Notes: generated from the sequence alone by a model not told the origin. DNA of 64,000 nt from Caulobacter segnis (GCF_029543125.1 NZ_JARQWW010000002.1:558001-622000); one strand, 5' to 3'; counted from the stretch's first letter, positions 1-9,397 are shown. Program-made: numbers and translations.

Positions 1-1
1 G

Positions 2-229
2 GTGGCCGCCGAGCTGGGTCTTCACGAGACGGTGCTTCGGCGATGGATGACGCAGTATGGGGCGCAGGCGACGGGGGCGGCGAGGCGCTCCCACACGCAA
101 GCGCCGCCCCCGTCGCCGTCTGATCTGGCTTCTGAGAACGCCCGCCTGCGCCGTGAGAACGACCGGCTGCGCATGGAGCGCGATATCCTAAAAAAAGCCG
201 CGCTCATCTTCGGAGCGGCCTCCCGTTGA
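2..229 (+). CDS. IS3-family transposase OrfA (5' partial)
   Basis: This is the DNA-binding subunit of the transposase. The visible 75 residues begin inside the helix-turn-helix (ELGLHETVLRRWM) and continue through a low-complexity A/P/S stretch into a leucine-zipper-like coiled coil (ENARLRRENDRLRMERDILKKA). The coiled coil mediates OrfA/OrfAB dimerisation in this family. Family OrfA proteins are usually about 90-100 residues, so the true start is probably left of the window and the GTG at position 2 is just the first available codon. Its stop (TGA, 227-229) overlaps the nominal orfB start. Confidence 0.85.
   Translation: MAAELGLHETVLRRWMTQYGAQATGAARRSHTQAPPPSPSDLASENARLRRENDRLRMERDILKKAALIFGAASR
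190..197 (+). other. Programmed -1 frameshift slippery sequence
   Basis: Seven A residues followed by G (190-197). OrfA is read with codons AAA AAA at 191-196, and the OrfB frame is -1 relative to it. Slippage here would yield the OrfAB fusion transposase, the usual expression route for IS3-family elements. Confidence 0.75.
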
Positions 230-1086
230 AGTTCGGGTTCGTCGATGAGCATCGCGACATATGGCCGGTTCGGATGATGTGCGCCGTGCTGGGGCTTTCG
301 GCCAGCGGCTACTATGCCTGGCGCACGCGCCCGGTCAGCCGCCGGGTTACGGCCAACGAGGCGCTGCTTGAGGACATTCGGCTGATCCACGCCGAGAGCT
401 GCGGGACCTATGGCTCGCCCCGCGTCCATGCCGTCCTGCGTGGCCATGGCCGCCGGGTCGGCCGCACGCGCGTGGAGCTGTTGATGCGGCGCGCCGGCAT
501 CCGCGGCCTCGCCGCGCTGCCCCGACGCACCCGCACGACCGACAGCCGCCACGGCTATCCGATCGCGCCCAACAGGCTCGGTCGCAACTTCACCGCCCAG
601 GCGGCCAACCAGATCTGGCTGGCCGACCTGACCTACATCCCCACCGGCGAAGGGTGGCTCTACCTGGCCGCCATCCTCGACATGCACACGCGCAAGCTCG
701 TCGGCTGGTCGATGCGCGAGACCCTGCATGTCCAGATCGCCCTGGAGGCGCTCGACATGGCCATCGAGCGCCAGCGTCCGGCACCCGGTCTCATCCATCA
801 CTCGGACCGCGGCATCCAGTACGCGGCCGAGGCCTACCGCTCGGCCCTTGCAACGGCGGGGATTTCGCCGTCGATGAGCCGCAAGGGAGACTGTTGGGAC
901 AACGCCCCGATGGAGAGCTTCTTCCACACCCTCAAGACCGAGCGGGTCCATCACCGGATTTACGCCACACGCGCCGAAGCCCGGCGAGATCTGTTCGGCT
1001 ACATCGAGGGCTTCTACAATTCCCGCCGCCTGCACTCGGCCCTGGGCTACATCAGTCCAGCCGACATGGAGCGTAGAGCGGCTTAA
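226..1086 (+). CDS. IS3-family transposase OrfB (rve integrase domain)
   Basis: This is the catalytic half of the transposase, 286 residues. After an HTH_21-like N-terminal segment (TCGTYGSPRVHAVL region), the RNase H-fold core carries the DDE triad: Asp in the WLADLTYI motif, Asp in HSDRGIQY, and Glu in the NAPMESFFHTLK motif, followed by the conserved YIEGFYNSRRLHSALGY tail. The reading frame is complete and undamaged. Translation most likely occurs as an OrfAB fusion by slippage at 190-196; the TTG at 226 is only a nominal start. The gene ends 28 bp before the inferred right end of the element. Confidence 0.92.
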   Translation: MKFGFVDEHRDIWPVRMMCAVLGLSASGYYAWRTRPVSRRVTANEALLEDIRLIHAESCGTYGSPRVHAVLRGHGRRVGRTRVELLMRRAGIRGLAALPRRTRTTDSRHGYPIAPNRLGRNFTAQAANQIWLADLTYIPTGEGWLYLAAILDMHTRKLVGWSMRETLHVQIALEALDMAIERQRPAPGLIHHSDRGIQYAAEAYRSALATAGISPSMSRKGDCWDNAPMESFFHTLKTERVHHRIYATRAEARRDLFGYIEGFYNSRRLHSALGYISPADMERRAA

Positions 1087-1090
1087 CCCC

Positions 1091-1114
1091 GTCCACTATT
1101 TCGGGGGAAGATCA
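1091..1114 (-). repeat. Right terminal inverted repeat of the IS
   Basis: On the minus strand this reads TGATCTTCCCCCGAAATAG followed by TGGAC. It begins with the TGA common at IS3-family ends and lies just after the orfB stop. Immediately outside it (from 1115) the integrase reading frame resumes, which fixes the boundary to within a few bases. Confidence 0.65.
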
Positions 1115-1223
1115 ACTCGACGCGGGGCTTACCGCTCTTGGTCGGGAAGTAGGGGCGCAGTTCGTCGGGCACCACACGGCGGAAGTAGTAGGTCGCACCG
1201 ACCTTCGTGAGATGGGTCGCCAT
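1115..1223 (-). pseudogene. N-terminal fragment of a tyrosine integrase, cut by the IS
   Basis: From an ATG at 1223 the minus strand encodes MATHLTKVGATYYFRRVV and then a PDELRPYF segment, about 36 residues before the IS end. This matches the start of phage/genomic-island integrases whose N-terminal domain has a GxTYYFRRxVPxDLR signature. The catalytic domain is absent here; it would lie beyond the IS, left of the window. The gene starts about 130 bp from the 3' end of tRNA-Ala and reads away from it, the usual position of an integrase at an attachment site. The fragment itself cannot encode a working recombinase. Confidence 0.75.
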
Positions 1224-1319
1224 AGGGTCATCACCTTTACCAGATGTAACACCCACTCGACGCGCCTTCCTGGAACTCCGTGCCGGTTCCTGAGGGATTT
1301 CAGACCCTTGGAAAAGGCG

Positions 1320-1347
1320 AAAGCCCGCCGGAGTTTACCGGCGGGCC
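1320..1347 (-). terminator. Intrinsic terminator of tRNA-Ala
   Basis: A perfect 9-bp stem, GCCCGCCGG / CCGGCGGGC (1323-1331 with 1338-1346), lies just after the tRNA 3' end. On the minus strand it is followed by a T-rich stretch (TTTCGCCTTTT). Confidence 0.7.
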
Positions 1348-1351
1348 TTCA

Positions 1352-1427
1352 TGGTGGAGCTAAGCGGAGTCGAACCGCTGACCTCTTGAATGCCATTCAA
1401 GCGCTCTACCAGCTGAGCTATAGCCCC
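1352..1427 (-). tRNA. tRNA-Ala (anticodon GGC)
   Basis: This 76-nt cloverleaf starts GGGGCTATAGCTCAGC and ends in an encoded CCA. The anticodon stem-loop is CTTGA-ATGGCAT-TCAAG with anticodon GGC, and the T arm contains GGTTCGACTCC. It closely resembles E. coli tRNA-Ala(GGC). It decodes GCC, the dominant alanine codon here. It also appears to be the integration target of the adjacent element. Confidence 0.95.
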
Positions 1428-1488
1428 AGAACCTTAGGTTCTCTCGGCGGGTCTGGTGTTCGTCCCCCCGAGCGAGGCGCGGAACCTA

Positions 1489-1530
1489 TTCCGGGAGTTT
1501 GATCGGATCAAGCCTCCCGGAAAGATTTTT
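1489..1530 (+). terminator. Strong hairpin with a T-run on the plus strand
   Basis: TTCCGGGAG (1489-1497) pairs with CTCCCGGAA (1514-1522). An inner TTGATC/GATCAA stem (1499-1504 with 1506-1511) extends the fold, and AGATTTTTT follows. The T-run serves plus-strand transcripts, although both neighbouring genes read on the minus strand. Confidence 0.55.
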
Positions 1531-1543
1531 TGCGCCTCAATTT

Positions 1544-2020
1544 TTATTGGTCGTCTTCGTCCTCGGAACCGGGGATTCCGTCGATGTCGCCATCTTCGAA
1601 ATCCTCTTCCTCGTCCTCGAGGAACGGCACGTCCTCGCCCTCTTCTTCGGCGAGATCCTCGTCTTCGGCGAAGTCGACGCCCAGGTCGTCGCTGCCCGGC
1701 GTGGGAGCGCCCGGCTCGGCGTCGTCGCCGTCATCGCTCTCGACCACCTCATCGGCGGCCTCGTCGATTTCCGGAGTCTGGTCAGCTTCGTCCTCGAAGC
1801 CGTCCTCGCTCTCGGTTTGCTTGACCTGATCTTCCTTTTCGTCGTCCGTGTCGTAATCCGGCGTCACGGCGCGTGCGCGCACGCGGCGGCTGCGGATCGC
1901 TTCTTCCGGATCGAACTGTTCGCCGCACTTGGGGCAGACAGCCGGGCGCTTGCCCAGGTCGTAGAACTTCGATTGGCAGTTCGGGCAAACTTGCTTTGCG
2001 CCGAGTTCGGGATTGGCCAA
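1544..2020 (-). CDS. FYDLN/TIGR02300-type acidic zinc-ribbon protein
   Basis: A 158-residue protein of unknown function. The first ~45 residues form a zinc-ribbon-like segment with two CxxC pairs (VCPNCQSKFYDL and AVCPKCGEQF), matching the FYDLN_acid (TIGR02300) family found in alphaproteobacteria. The remainder is an extremely acidic, probably disordered tail of Asp/Glu clusters. The start is TTG at 2018-2020, preceded by an AGAGGAT ribosome-binding site; no upstream ATG fits. It is divergent from aroA and lies upstream of tRNA-Ala on the same strand. The domain pattern suggests nucleic-acid or protein binding, but no function is established from sequence. Confidence 0.85.
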   Translation of the reverse strand: MANPELGAKQVCPNCQSKFYDLGKRPAVCPKCGEQFDPEEAIRSRRVRARAVTPDYDTDDEKEDQVKQTESEDGFEDEADQTPEIDEAADEVVESDDGDDAEPGAPTPGSDDLGVDFAEDEDLAEEEGEDVPFLEDEEEDFEDGDIDGIPGSEDEDDQ

Positions 2021-2148
2021 GGCGGCGATCCTCTAAAGATAGGGCTTGATCGATAAGCGGCGGCTCCCTTGCCACGCGCGGGGGCCGCTGTCAAAAGCAA
2101 ACCCCTCTCATATCAATACCTTCAAGCAAGCTTTAGGGAACCCCGGTT

Positions 2149-3474
2149 TTGGGCACCAACGCCGCTGGACTAAAGAGCGCCCCGGGCGCGGCGCTTTCGG
2201 GCCGCATCCGCATCCCGGGCGACAAGTCGATCTCGCACCGCTCCATGATCCTGGGAGCCCTGGCCTCCGGAACCACGACGGTGGAAGGCCTGCTGGAAGG
2301 TGACGACGTCCTGCGCACCGCCGACGCCATGCGCGCCTTCGGCGCGAAGGTCGAGCGCACGGGCGACAAGGCCTGGCGCATCGAGGGCCAGGGCGGCCTG
2401 GCCGAGCCTGCGGATGTCATCGACTGCGGCAACGCCGGCACCGGCGTGCGTCTGATCATGGGCGCGGCGGCCGGCTATCCCATGAGCGCGACCTTCACCG
2501 GCGATCAGTCCCTGCGCGGCCGGCCCATGGGCCGCGTGCTCGATCCCCTGGGTGAAATGGGGGCGACCTGGATCGGCCGCGACCGGGGCCGCCTGCCCCT
2601 GACCCTGCGCGGCGGGGCGCTGAAGGCCATCTCCTACCGCCTGCCCATGGCCTCGGCCCAGGTGAAGTCGGCCGTGCTGCTGGCCGGCCTGAACGCCGAG
2701 GGCGATGTCGAGGTCATCGAGCCGGAAGCCACGCGCGACCACACCGAGCGCATGCTGCGCGCCTTCGGAGCGACGGTGGAGGTCGAGGACAAGAACGGCG
2801 AGCGTCATATCCGCCTGCCCGCCGGCCAGAAACTGACCGGGACCCATGTGGACGTGCCGGGCGATCCGTCCTCGGCCGCCTTCCCCATCGTGGCGGCCCT
2901 GATCACCCCCGGTTCGTCGGTGACGGTGGAGGGCGTCATGCTCAACACCCTGCGCGCGGGCGTGTTCGACACCCTGATCGAGATGGGCGCGGACCTGGTG
3001 ATCGACAACCGCCGCACCGCCGGCGGCGAAGAGGTCGGCGACCTGACCGCCCGCCACTCGAAGCTGAAGGGCGTGGTGGTGCCGCCGGAGCGGGCGCCGT
3101 CGATGATCGACGAGTATCCGATCCTGGCCGTGGCCGCCGCCTTCGCCGAAGGCCCCACCATCATGCGCGGCATCGGCGAGATGCGCGTGAAGGAAAGCGA
3201 CCGCATCGCCCTGACCGCCAACGGGCTGAAGGCCTGCGGCGTGCAGGTCGAGGAAGAGCCGGAAGGCATGATCGTCACCGGGACCGGCCAGGCCCCGCGC
3301 GGCGGCGGGACGGTCGTCACCCACGGCGACCACCGCATCGCCATGAGCCATCTGGTGCTGGGCCTGGCCGCCCGGTCGGGCGTCGCCGTGGACGAGCCCG
3401 GCATGATCGCCACCTCGTTCCCCGGCTTCGCCGACCTGATGCGCGGCCTGGGCGCGGACATTTCGGAGGCCTGA
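2149..3474 (+). CDS. aroA: 3-phosphoshikimate 1-carboxyvinyltransferase (EPSP synthase)
   Basis: Sixth step of the shikimate pathway: transfers enolpyruvyl from PEP to shikimate-3-phosphate. The 441 residues include GDKSISHRS (about 24-32), GNAGTG (94-99), [42 protein letters not shown] and RVKESDR, all typical of the family. The overall pattern ([20 protein letters not shown]) is closest to the class II/CP4-like branch, but the PEP-pocket position holds Gly97 where I recall CP4 carrying Ala. The start is taken as TTG 2149; no closer ATG precedes the conserved N-terminus. It is followed after 4 bp by cmk, then rpsA and ihfB, a conserved proteobacterial order. Confidence 0.96.
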   Translation: MGTNAAGLKSAPGAALSGRIRIPGDKSISHRSMILGALASGTTTVEGLLEGDDVLRTADAMRAFGAKVERTGDKAWRIEGQGGLAEPADVIDCGNAGTGVRLIMGAAAGYPMSATFTGDQSLRGRPMGRVLDPLGEMGATWIGRDRGRLPLTLRGGALKAISYRLPMASAQVKSAVLLAGLNAEGDVEVIEPEATRDHTERMLRAFGATVEVEDKNGERHIRLPAGQKLTGTHVDVPGDPSSAAFPIVAALITPGSSVTVEGVMLNTLRAGVFDTLIEMGADLVIDNRRTAGGEEVGDLTARHSKLKGVVVPPERAPSMIDEYPILAVAAAFAEGPTIMRGIGEMRVKESDRIALTANGLKACGVQVEEEPEGMIVTGTGQAPRGGGTVVTHGDHRIAMSHLVLGLAARSGVAVDEPGMIATSFPGFADLMRGLGADISEA

Positions 3475-3478
3475 GGCC

Positions 3479-4120
3479 ATGGGCTTCATCATCGCCGTCG
3501 ACGGACCCGCCGCCTCGGGCAAGGGCACCATCGCCAATGTCCTGGCCAAGGATTTCGGCTTTCCCTTCCTGGACACCGGCCTGCTGTACCGGGCGGTCGG
3601 GGTGCGCCTGCTGGCCGACCACCAGGATCTGGACGACGGGGCGGCGGCCGAGGCCTGCGCCCGCGGGTTGGAGCTGTCGGCGCTGGAGCGCCCCGAGGTC
3701 CGAACCCGCGCGGCGGGCGAAGCGGCCAGCCGCGTGGCGGTTCACGCCGGCGTCCGCGCGGCGCTTCTCGATCTGCAGAAGAGCTTCGCCGCCCACGAGC
3801 CCGGCGCGGTGCTGGACGGCCGGGACATCGGCACGGTGATCACGCCCCACGCCCAGGCCAAGCTGTTCGTGACCGCCGCGCCGGAAGTGCGCGCCGAACG
3901 GCGCTGGCGCCAGTTGAACGGCCAGGGCGAGGCCGTGACCTACGAAGAAATTCTCGCCGACATCCGCAAGCGGGATGAACGGGACAGCGGCCGCCACAGC
4001 GCCCCCCTGGCCAAGGCCGAGGACGCGGTCTTGCTGGATACGTCCGAAAAGACTATAGACGCGGCCATCGATGCGGCCCGCCGTATCGTCGAGGCGGCGC
4101 GCGCCAAGGCCGGCATCTAG
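3479..4120 (+). CDS. cmk: Cytidylate kinase
   Basis: Phosphorylates CMP/dCMP to the diphosphate with ATP in pyrimidine nucleotide salvage and turnover. The 213-residue protein has a P-loop GPAASGKGT (9-17), the LDTGLLYRAVG nucleoside-binding segment, the LDGRDIGTVI motif and the lid-region arginines (RRWRQLNG; RKRDERDSGR). Length is normal for the short bacterial form. The ATG lies 4 bp after the aroA stop, indicating co-transcription, and a 142-bp gap then precedes rpsA. Confidence 0.96.
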   Translation: MGFIIAVDGPAASGKGTIANVLAKDFGFPFLDTGLLYRAVGVRLLADHQDLDDGAAAEACARGLELSALERPEVRTRAAGEAASRVAVHAGVRAALLDLQKSFAAHEPGAVLDGRDIGTVITPHAQAKLFVTAAPEVRAERRWRQLNGQGEAVTYEEILADIRKRDERDSGRHSAPLAKAEDAVLLDTSEKTIDAAIDAARRIVEAARAKAGI

Positions 4121-4262
4121 CCGGGCAAGGCCAAATCCAACGCGCTGAACCTCGACCGCCGCGGGACATCACTCTTCTCTACAATTCACCCGGATTCCCG
4201 AGAACCGCCGGTGTTCGCACCCGTTTTCGGTCGTCCCCCAACCCTAAGAGACCAAGATCAGC

Positions 4263-5972
<1,710 letters not shown>

Positions 5973-5997
5973 TCGTCCTTCAGGTCTGCTGAAGATT

Positions 5998-6036
5998 GCG
6001 GCGGTCCGGGTCTCCCGGGCCGCCGTTTTCTTTTTG
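5998..6036 (+). terminator. Rho-independent terminator of rpsA
   Basis: GCGGCGGTCCGGG (5998-6010) pairs with CCCGGGCCGCCGT (with one G-T pair) across a 3-nt loop. It is followed by TTTTCTTTTT. It lies 26 bp after the rpsA stop. Confidence 0.85.
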
Positions 6037-6162
6037 ATCACCCTCGAGACCCTAAACCTTTGGCGCGCAAGCACTTGAAGACTCACGCCGCCTTGGGCAA
6101 AGGTCAGGCCCGCGGGCCGACCAGCGCGTTTTTGTGTTTCGCTTAGCCTGTCGGGGGACGAG

Positions 6163-6453
6163 ATGATCAAGTCGGAGCTGATCGCCAAACTGGCCGGCGA
6201 AAACCCGCACCTGACCCAGAAGGACATCGAGCGCGTCGTCGGCGTGATCCTCGATCAGATGATCGCCGCCCTGGAAAAGGGCGGCCGGGTGGAATTGCGC
6301 GGCTTCGGCGCCTTCTCGGTCCGTTCGCGCCCCGCCCGTTCGGGCCGCAATCCGCGCACGGGCGAGACCGTCGAGGTCCGCGCCAAGCATGTGCCGTTCT
6401 TCAAGAGCGGCAAGGAGCTGCGCGCCCGCCTGAACGCCGACGGCGACGAATAG
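6163..6453 (+). CDS. ihfB: Integration host factor beta subunit
   Basis: DNA-bending nucleoid protein that pairs with IHF-alpha and assists recombination, replication and sigma-54 promoters. The 96 residues show the HU/IHF fold: N-terminal [18 protein letters not shown] helix pair, the [14 protein letters not shown] strand turn, and the DNA-intercalating arm containing [10 protein letters not shown]. The start ATG at 6163 is preceded by GGGGGACGAG. It follows rpsA, as in other proteobacteria, but the rpsA terminator lies between them, so expression is probably at least partly independent. Confidence 0.95.
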   Translation: MIKSELIAKLAGENPHLTQKDIERVVGVILDQMIAALEKGGRVELRGFGAFSVRSRPARSGRNPRTGETVEVRAKHVPFFKSGKELRARLNADGDE

Positions 6454-6465
6454 GCCTTCCGCCGC

Positions 6466-8454
6466 CTAGCGGCGAAGAACGATCCCCGCCCGCACCAGAC
6501 GGCCGGGCGCGAAGCTTTCCAGACCATCGGCGCTCTCCACCGTTTCGATCCTGGCGTCGAGCAGGTTGTCGGCGGCCACGAACAGGCGGGCGTGACGCCC
6601 CAGATCCGCATCCAGCCGCACGTCCGTGGTCAGGGCCGAGCCCAGGCGGCGGGTGTTGAGGTCGTCCTCCCACCGCGCGCTTTCGTAGCGAAGATCAGCC
6701 GAGGCGGTCAGGACGGCGTTCATCCGCCACTCCGCGCCCGCCGTCGCCGTCCAGCGCGGCGCCTGGGCGGGCCGCTTGCCGGTCAGTTGAGGGGCGGCGG
6801 AGGCGCCGTCCACTTCCGCGTCCGTGCCGGAGAGGGCGGCGCGCAGGCTGACAGCCTCGCCGAAGTCCTTCGACGCCTCGATCTCCAGCCCAAGCGCCTC
6901 GATCCGGCCGACGTTCTGGCGTTGGCGCAGCACGCCGCCCGCCGGGACGAAGCCCGCCACGGGGAAGGTTCCGGGCCCCGCGCCGATGGTGACGTTGGCG
7001 ATGGCGTCCTCCAGCCGGGTGGCGAAGGCGGTCAGCGACCAGGTCAGGCCTGAAAACTCTCCGCCGACGCCCAGCTCTGCGCCGAACAGACGCTCGGGCT
7101 CCAGCCCGGCATTGGCCTCGGTGATATCGTTGCCAACCCGGAACGGGCGATGCAGTTCGTTGAGAGTGGCTGGTCGGAAGCCGGAATAGGCGGCCGCGCG
7201 CAGGTGCAGCCCGTCGTTCACCGCATAGCGCAGGCCCGCGCGGGCCGTGGGGGTGGTTCCGTCGCGGTCGGCGGGTCGCTCGTCCAGGGTCACGGCGCCC
7301 GTCTGGATGTCCCGCTCCTGACGCTTGGCGTCGCTGGAGGACCAGCGGTCCAGGCGCACGCCGGCCGTCAGCAGCAGCGGGCCGCTCTCGCGCCACGCCT
7401 CGCCGTAGACGCCAGCCACGGAGGCCTGTCCGCCCGCCACGCGGGTGCGGGTGAAGACGCCGCCCATGTTGCGGAAACGCTCGCGGCTCTCGCCCTCGAA
7501 CAGCCGACCGTCCACGCCGATCTCCCACCAAGACCCGCGCAGGGCGGCGTTGAGGCCGTAACCTTCCGCAGGGGTGGCGTATTGATCGTTGGCGGCGGTG
7601 GTCGAGCTGCGATCCGCCGCGGTCGCTGCCGAACCGTTGCGCAGATCACTCTCCACCGCCCAAGCCTGCAGCCGCCAGCCGGGACGGCCGTCCTTGGCCT
7701 GGCGCGCCGCCGTGGCGGCCAAGCTCTTGCCCGAAGCGACGCTGTCGGCGCCGCGCAGGCCCGCGCCCCGCTTCTCTCGCCAGCCGGCGGCGCGGACGCC
7801 CAGTTCGACCTCGCCGATCCGGTCGCCGAAAGCGGCGGAAAGGCCGGTGCTCTCTAGGTCGATGGGAACATCCGCCGCGCCGCGTCGCGGTCCGCGCACC
7901 GGCGTCTGGCCGTCGAACCGCTCATAGGCGCCGGAGACCAGCAGACGCCGGTCCGCCCCGCGCGCCAGGACGGCGGCGCGGCCATAGCCCTGTTCGCCGC
8001 CGGACAGTTCGAGTTGGACATCGTCCGCCACGCCGTCGGCGGTCTGCAGGCGCACCACGCCGGTCAGGGCGCCGGCGCCGTATGGACCAGCCCCCGCCCC
8101 GCGCACGATCTGCGCCGCGCCGAGCGTCGAGGGTTGGACCTGGCTCCAGATCACCCAGCCGCCGAACGGATCGTTGAGCGGCGCGCCGTCCAGGGTCACC
8201 AAGGCGCGGCCGGCGCCGGAGGGGGCGATGGAGCGCAGGGACAGGCCCTGGGTGGTGGGATTGGCGATGGCCGAACCCTGCCGGCGAAAGAGCGAGGCGC
8301 CGGGCGCGCTCTTCAACGCCTCGTCCACCCGCGGACGGGCGTCCAGCAGCCGAGGATCGACCTGAACGGAGGAGAAGACGGCGGCGGCGGGGGCATCGGG
8401 AAGACGCGGCGCGGTGACCACGACGGCATCCACGGCCGGCGGCGCGTCAAACAT
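6466..8454 (-). CDS. TonB-dependent outer-membrane receptor without a visible signal peptide
   Basis: Probable energy-coupled outer-membrane uptake channel; substrate unknown. The 662-residue product has a plug domain (about 40-140, including the LVTLDGAPLNDPFGG and IVRGAGAGPYGAGALTG motifs) and a 22-strand-type barrel with the usual SGFRPATLNELHRPF and DNLLDARIE segments. I start it at ATG 8452-8454, which has GGGGGAG 8 nt upstream. The N-terminus then reads MFDAPPAVDAVVVTAPRLP, which in relatives directly follows signal-peptide cleavage. No signal sequence is found in any frame of the 131 bp before mscL. The 5' end may be truncated or the start mis-set; export is uncertain. Confidence 0.88.
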   Translation of the reverse strand: MFDAPPAVDAVVVTAPRLPDAPAAAVFSSVQVDPRLLDARPRVDEALKSAPGASLFRRQGSAIANPTTQGLSLRSIAPSGAGRALVTLDGAPLNDPFGGWVIWSQVQPSTLGAAQIVRGAGAGPYGAGALTGVVRLQTADGVADDVQLELSGGEQGYGRAAVLARGADRRLLVSGAYERFDGQTPVRGPRRGAADVPIDLESTGLSAAFGDRIGEVELGVRAAGWREKRGAGLRGADSVASGKSLAATAARQAKDGRPGWRLQAWAVESDLRNGSAATAADRSSTTAANDQYATPAEGYGLNAALRGSWWEIGVDGRLFEGESRERFRNMGGVFTRTRVAGGQASVAGVYGEAWRESGPLLLTAGVRLDRWSSSDAKRQERDIQTGAVTLDERPADRDGTTPTARAGLRYAVNDGLHLRAAAYSGFRPATLNELHRPFRVGNDITEANAGLEPERLFGAELGVGGEFSGLTWSLTAFATRLEDAIANVTIGAGPGTFPVAGFVPAGGVLRQRQNVGRIEALGLEIEASKDFGEAVSLRAALSGTDAEVDGASAAPQLTGKRPAQAPRWTATAGAEWRMNAVLTASADLRYESARWEDDLNTRRLGSALTTDVRLDADLGRHARLFVAADNLLDARIETVESADGLESFAPGRLVRAGIVLRR

Positions 8455-8585
8455 ACGAAAACTCCCCCACGAACAGCTACGCTCCAGACGGAACGATCTC
8501 ACCCTCGACTGGTTCAGCCAAACTTGACCCGCCCATCCGAACCCGGCCAGCCTATAGAGGTCGGGCAAGTTTCAGGAGCCGCCAA

Positions 8586-9002
8586 GTGAGCATCATCAAG
8601 GAATTTCGCGAGTTCATCGCGCGAGGCAACGTCATCGACCTCGCCGTCGGCGTGATCATCGGCGCGGCCTTCAACAGCATCGTGAAAAGCCTTGTCGACC
8701 AGGTGGTGATGCCGCCCATCGGCCTGGCCACCGGCGGCCTCGACTTCTCGAAGCTGGAATGGGTGCTACGCTCCGAGAACCCGGCCACCGAGGAGATCGA
8801 GAAGGTCGCCATCCAGTACGGCGCCTTCATCAACACCATCATCCAGTTCCTGATCGTGGCCATGGCCGTGTTCGTACTGGTGAAGATCGTCAACACCCTG
8901 CGCCGCCAGCATGCCGAGGAGGCAGAGGCCGCTCCCGCCGCGCCGACCCCCACCGAGGCCCTGCTGGCCGAGATCCGGGACGAGCTGAAGAAGCGCCCCT
9001 AA
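8586..9002 (+). CDS. mscL: Large-conductance mechanosensitive channel
   Basis: Homopentameric inner-membrane channel that opens on hypo-osmotic shock. The 138 residues show an amphipathic N-terminal helix (MSIIKEFREFIARGN), TM1 with the pore-lining VIDLAVGVIIGAAFNSIV, a periplasmic loop, TM2 (about 80-105) and a charged cytoplasmic helix ending LLAEIRDELKKR. The start is GTG 8586 with CAGGAG about 9 nt upstream. The stop overlaps by 4 bp the stop of the convergent small secreted protein gene. Confidence 0.96.
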   Translation: MSIIKEFREFIARGNVIDLAVGVIIGAAFNSIVKSLVDQVVMPPIGLATGGLDFSKLEWVLRSENPATEEIEKVAIQYGAFINTIIQFLIVAMAVFVLVKIVNTLRRQHAEEAEAAPAAPTPTEALLAEIRDELKKRP

Positions 9003-9397
9003 CCCTTCGGCGCGTCCGGCAAGGCCAGGACCGGCGGCGCGGCAGGGCTCGCCGCCGGAAGGTCGAGGACCTTCGGTTCCGGCACATGAGCGGCCGCGGG
9101 CGTCGCGGCGTCAGTGGCCGCCACGGTCAGGGCCGGCGCGTCGTCCTTCTTCTTGTCCTTCTTGCCGCCGCCGAAGACCTTGCTGACCAGGCCGCCCGCG
9201 CCCTTGCCGATATAACCGCCGACGATGCCGCCGGCGGCGCCGGCCACGGGGCCCGCCGCCGCGCCCGCGGTGCTGCCGGCCACGCTGCCCACCGTGCCGG
9301 CGAGGTTCTGGACGATGCCGGGTTTCTTCTCGTCCGCGCGGCTGACGCCGCCGGTGAGGAGCAGGGCGGCCACCGCCCCGATCATGATCTCGCGCAT
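8999..9397 (-). CDS. Small secreted glycine/alanine-rich protein
   Basis: A 132-residue protein of unknown function. A Sec signal peptide is clear (MREIMIGAVAALLLTGGVSRA). After it comes a Gly/Ala-rich stretch with alternating GxxxG-like spacing (GTVGSVAGSTAGAAAGPVAG), a lysine cluster (GGGKKDKKKDD) and an Ala/Pro-rich tail. The glycine-zipper character suggests membrane or envelope association, as in small outer-membrane glycine-zipper proteins, but this is inference. The start at 9395-9397 has GGGAGAGAGG upstream. It is convergent with mscL and divergent from the mannosidase. Confidence 0.7.
   Translation of the reverse strand: MREIMIGAVAALLLTGGVSRADEKKPGIVQNLAGTVGSVAGSTAGAAAGPVAGAAGGIVGGYIGKGAGGLVSKVFGGGKKDKKKDDAPALTVAATDAATPAAAHVPEPKVLDLPAASPAAPPVLALPDAPKG

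Larger units (their letters stand above)
1..1114 (+). mobile_element. IS3-family insertion sequence, right part
   Basis: The element carries overlapping orfA and orfB, joined by an A7 slippery run and with a complete DDE triad in orfB, which is the IS3-family plan. Its right end is taken as position 1114: read on the minus strand the terminal bases begin TGATCTTCCCCCGAAATAG, a typical IS3-type terminal inverted repeat starting with TGA. The left end and the other inverted repeat lie outside the window, so the target duplication cannot be checked. It interrupts an integrase gene. With an intact orfB it may still be active. Confidence 0.85.

Noticed and set aside
1115..1264. Ten-base repeat ACTCGACGCG at 1115 and 1255 as an attachment core
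   Set aside because: Too short, and one copy is inside the integrase coding fragment; likely chance.
8455..8585. Cobalamin riboswitch before the TonB receptor
   Set aside because: The 131-bp gap has no B12-box-like sequence and is too short for a full riboswitch plus the mscL promoter.
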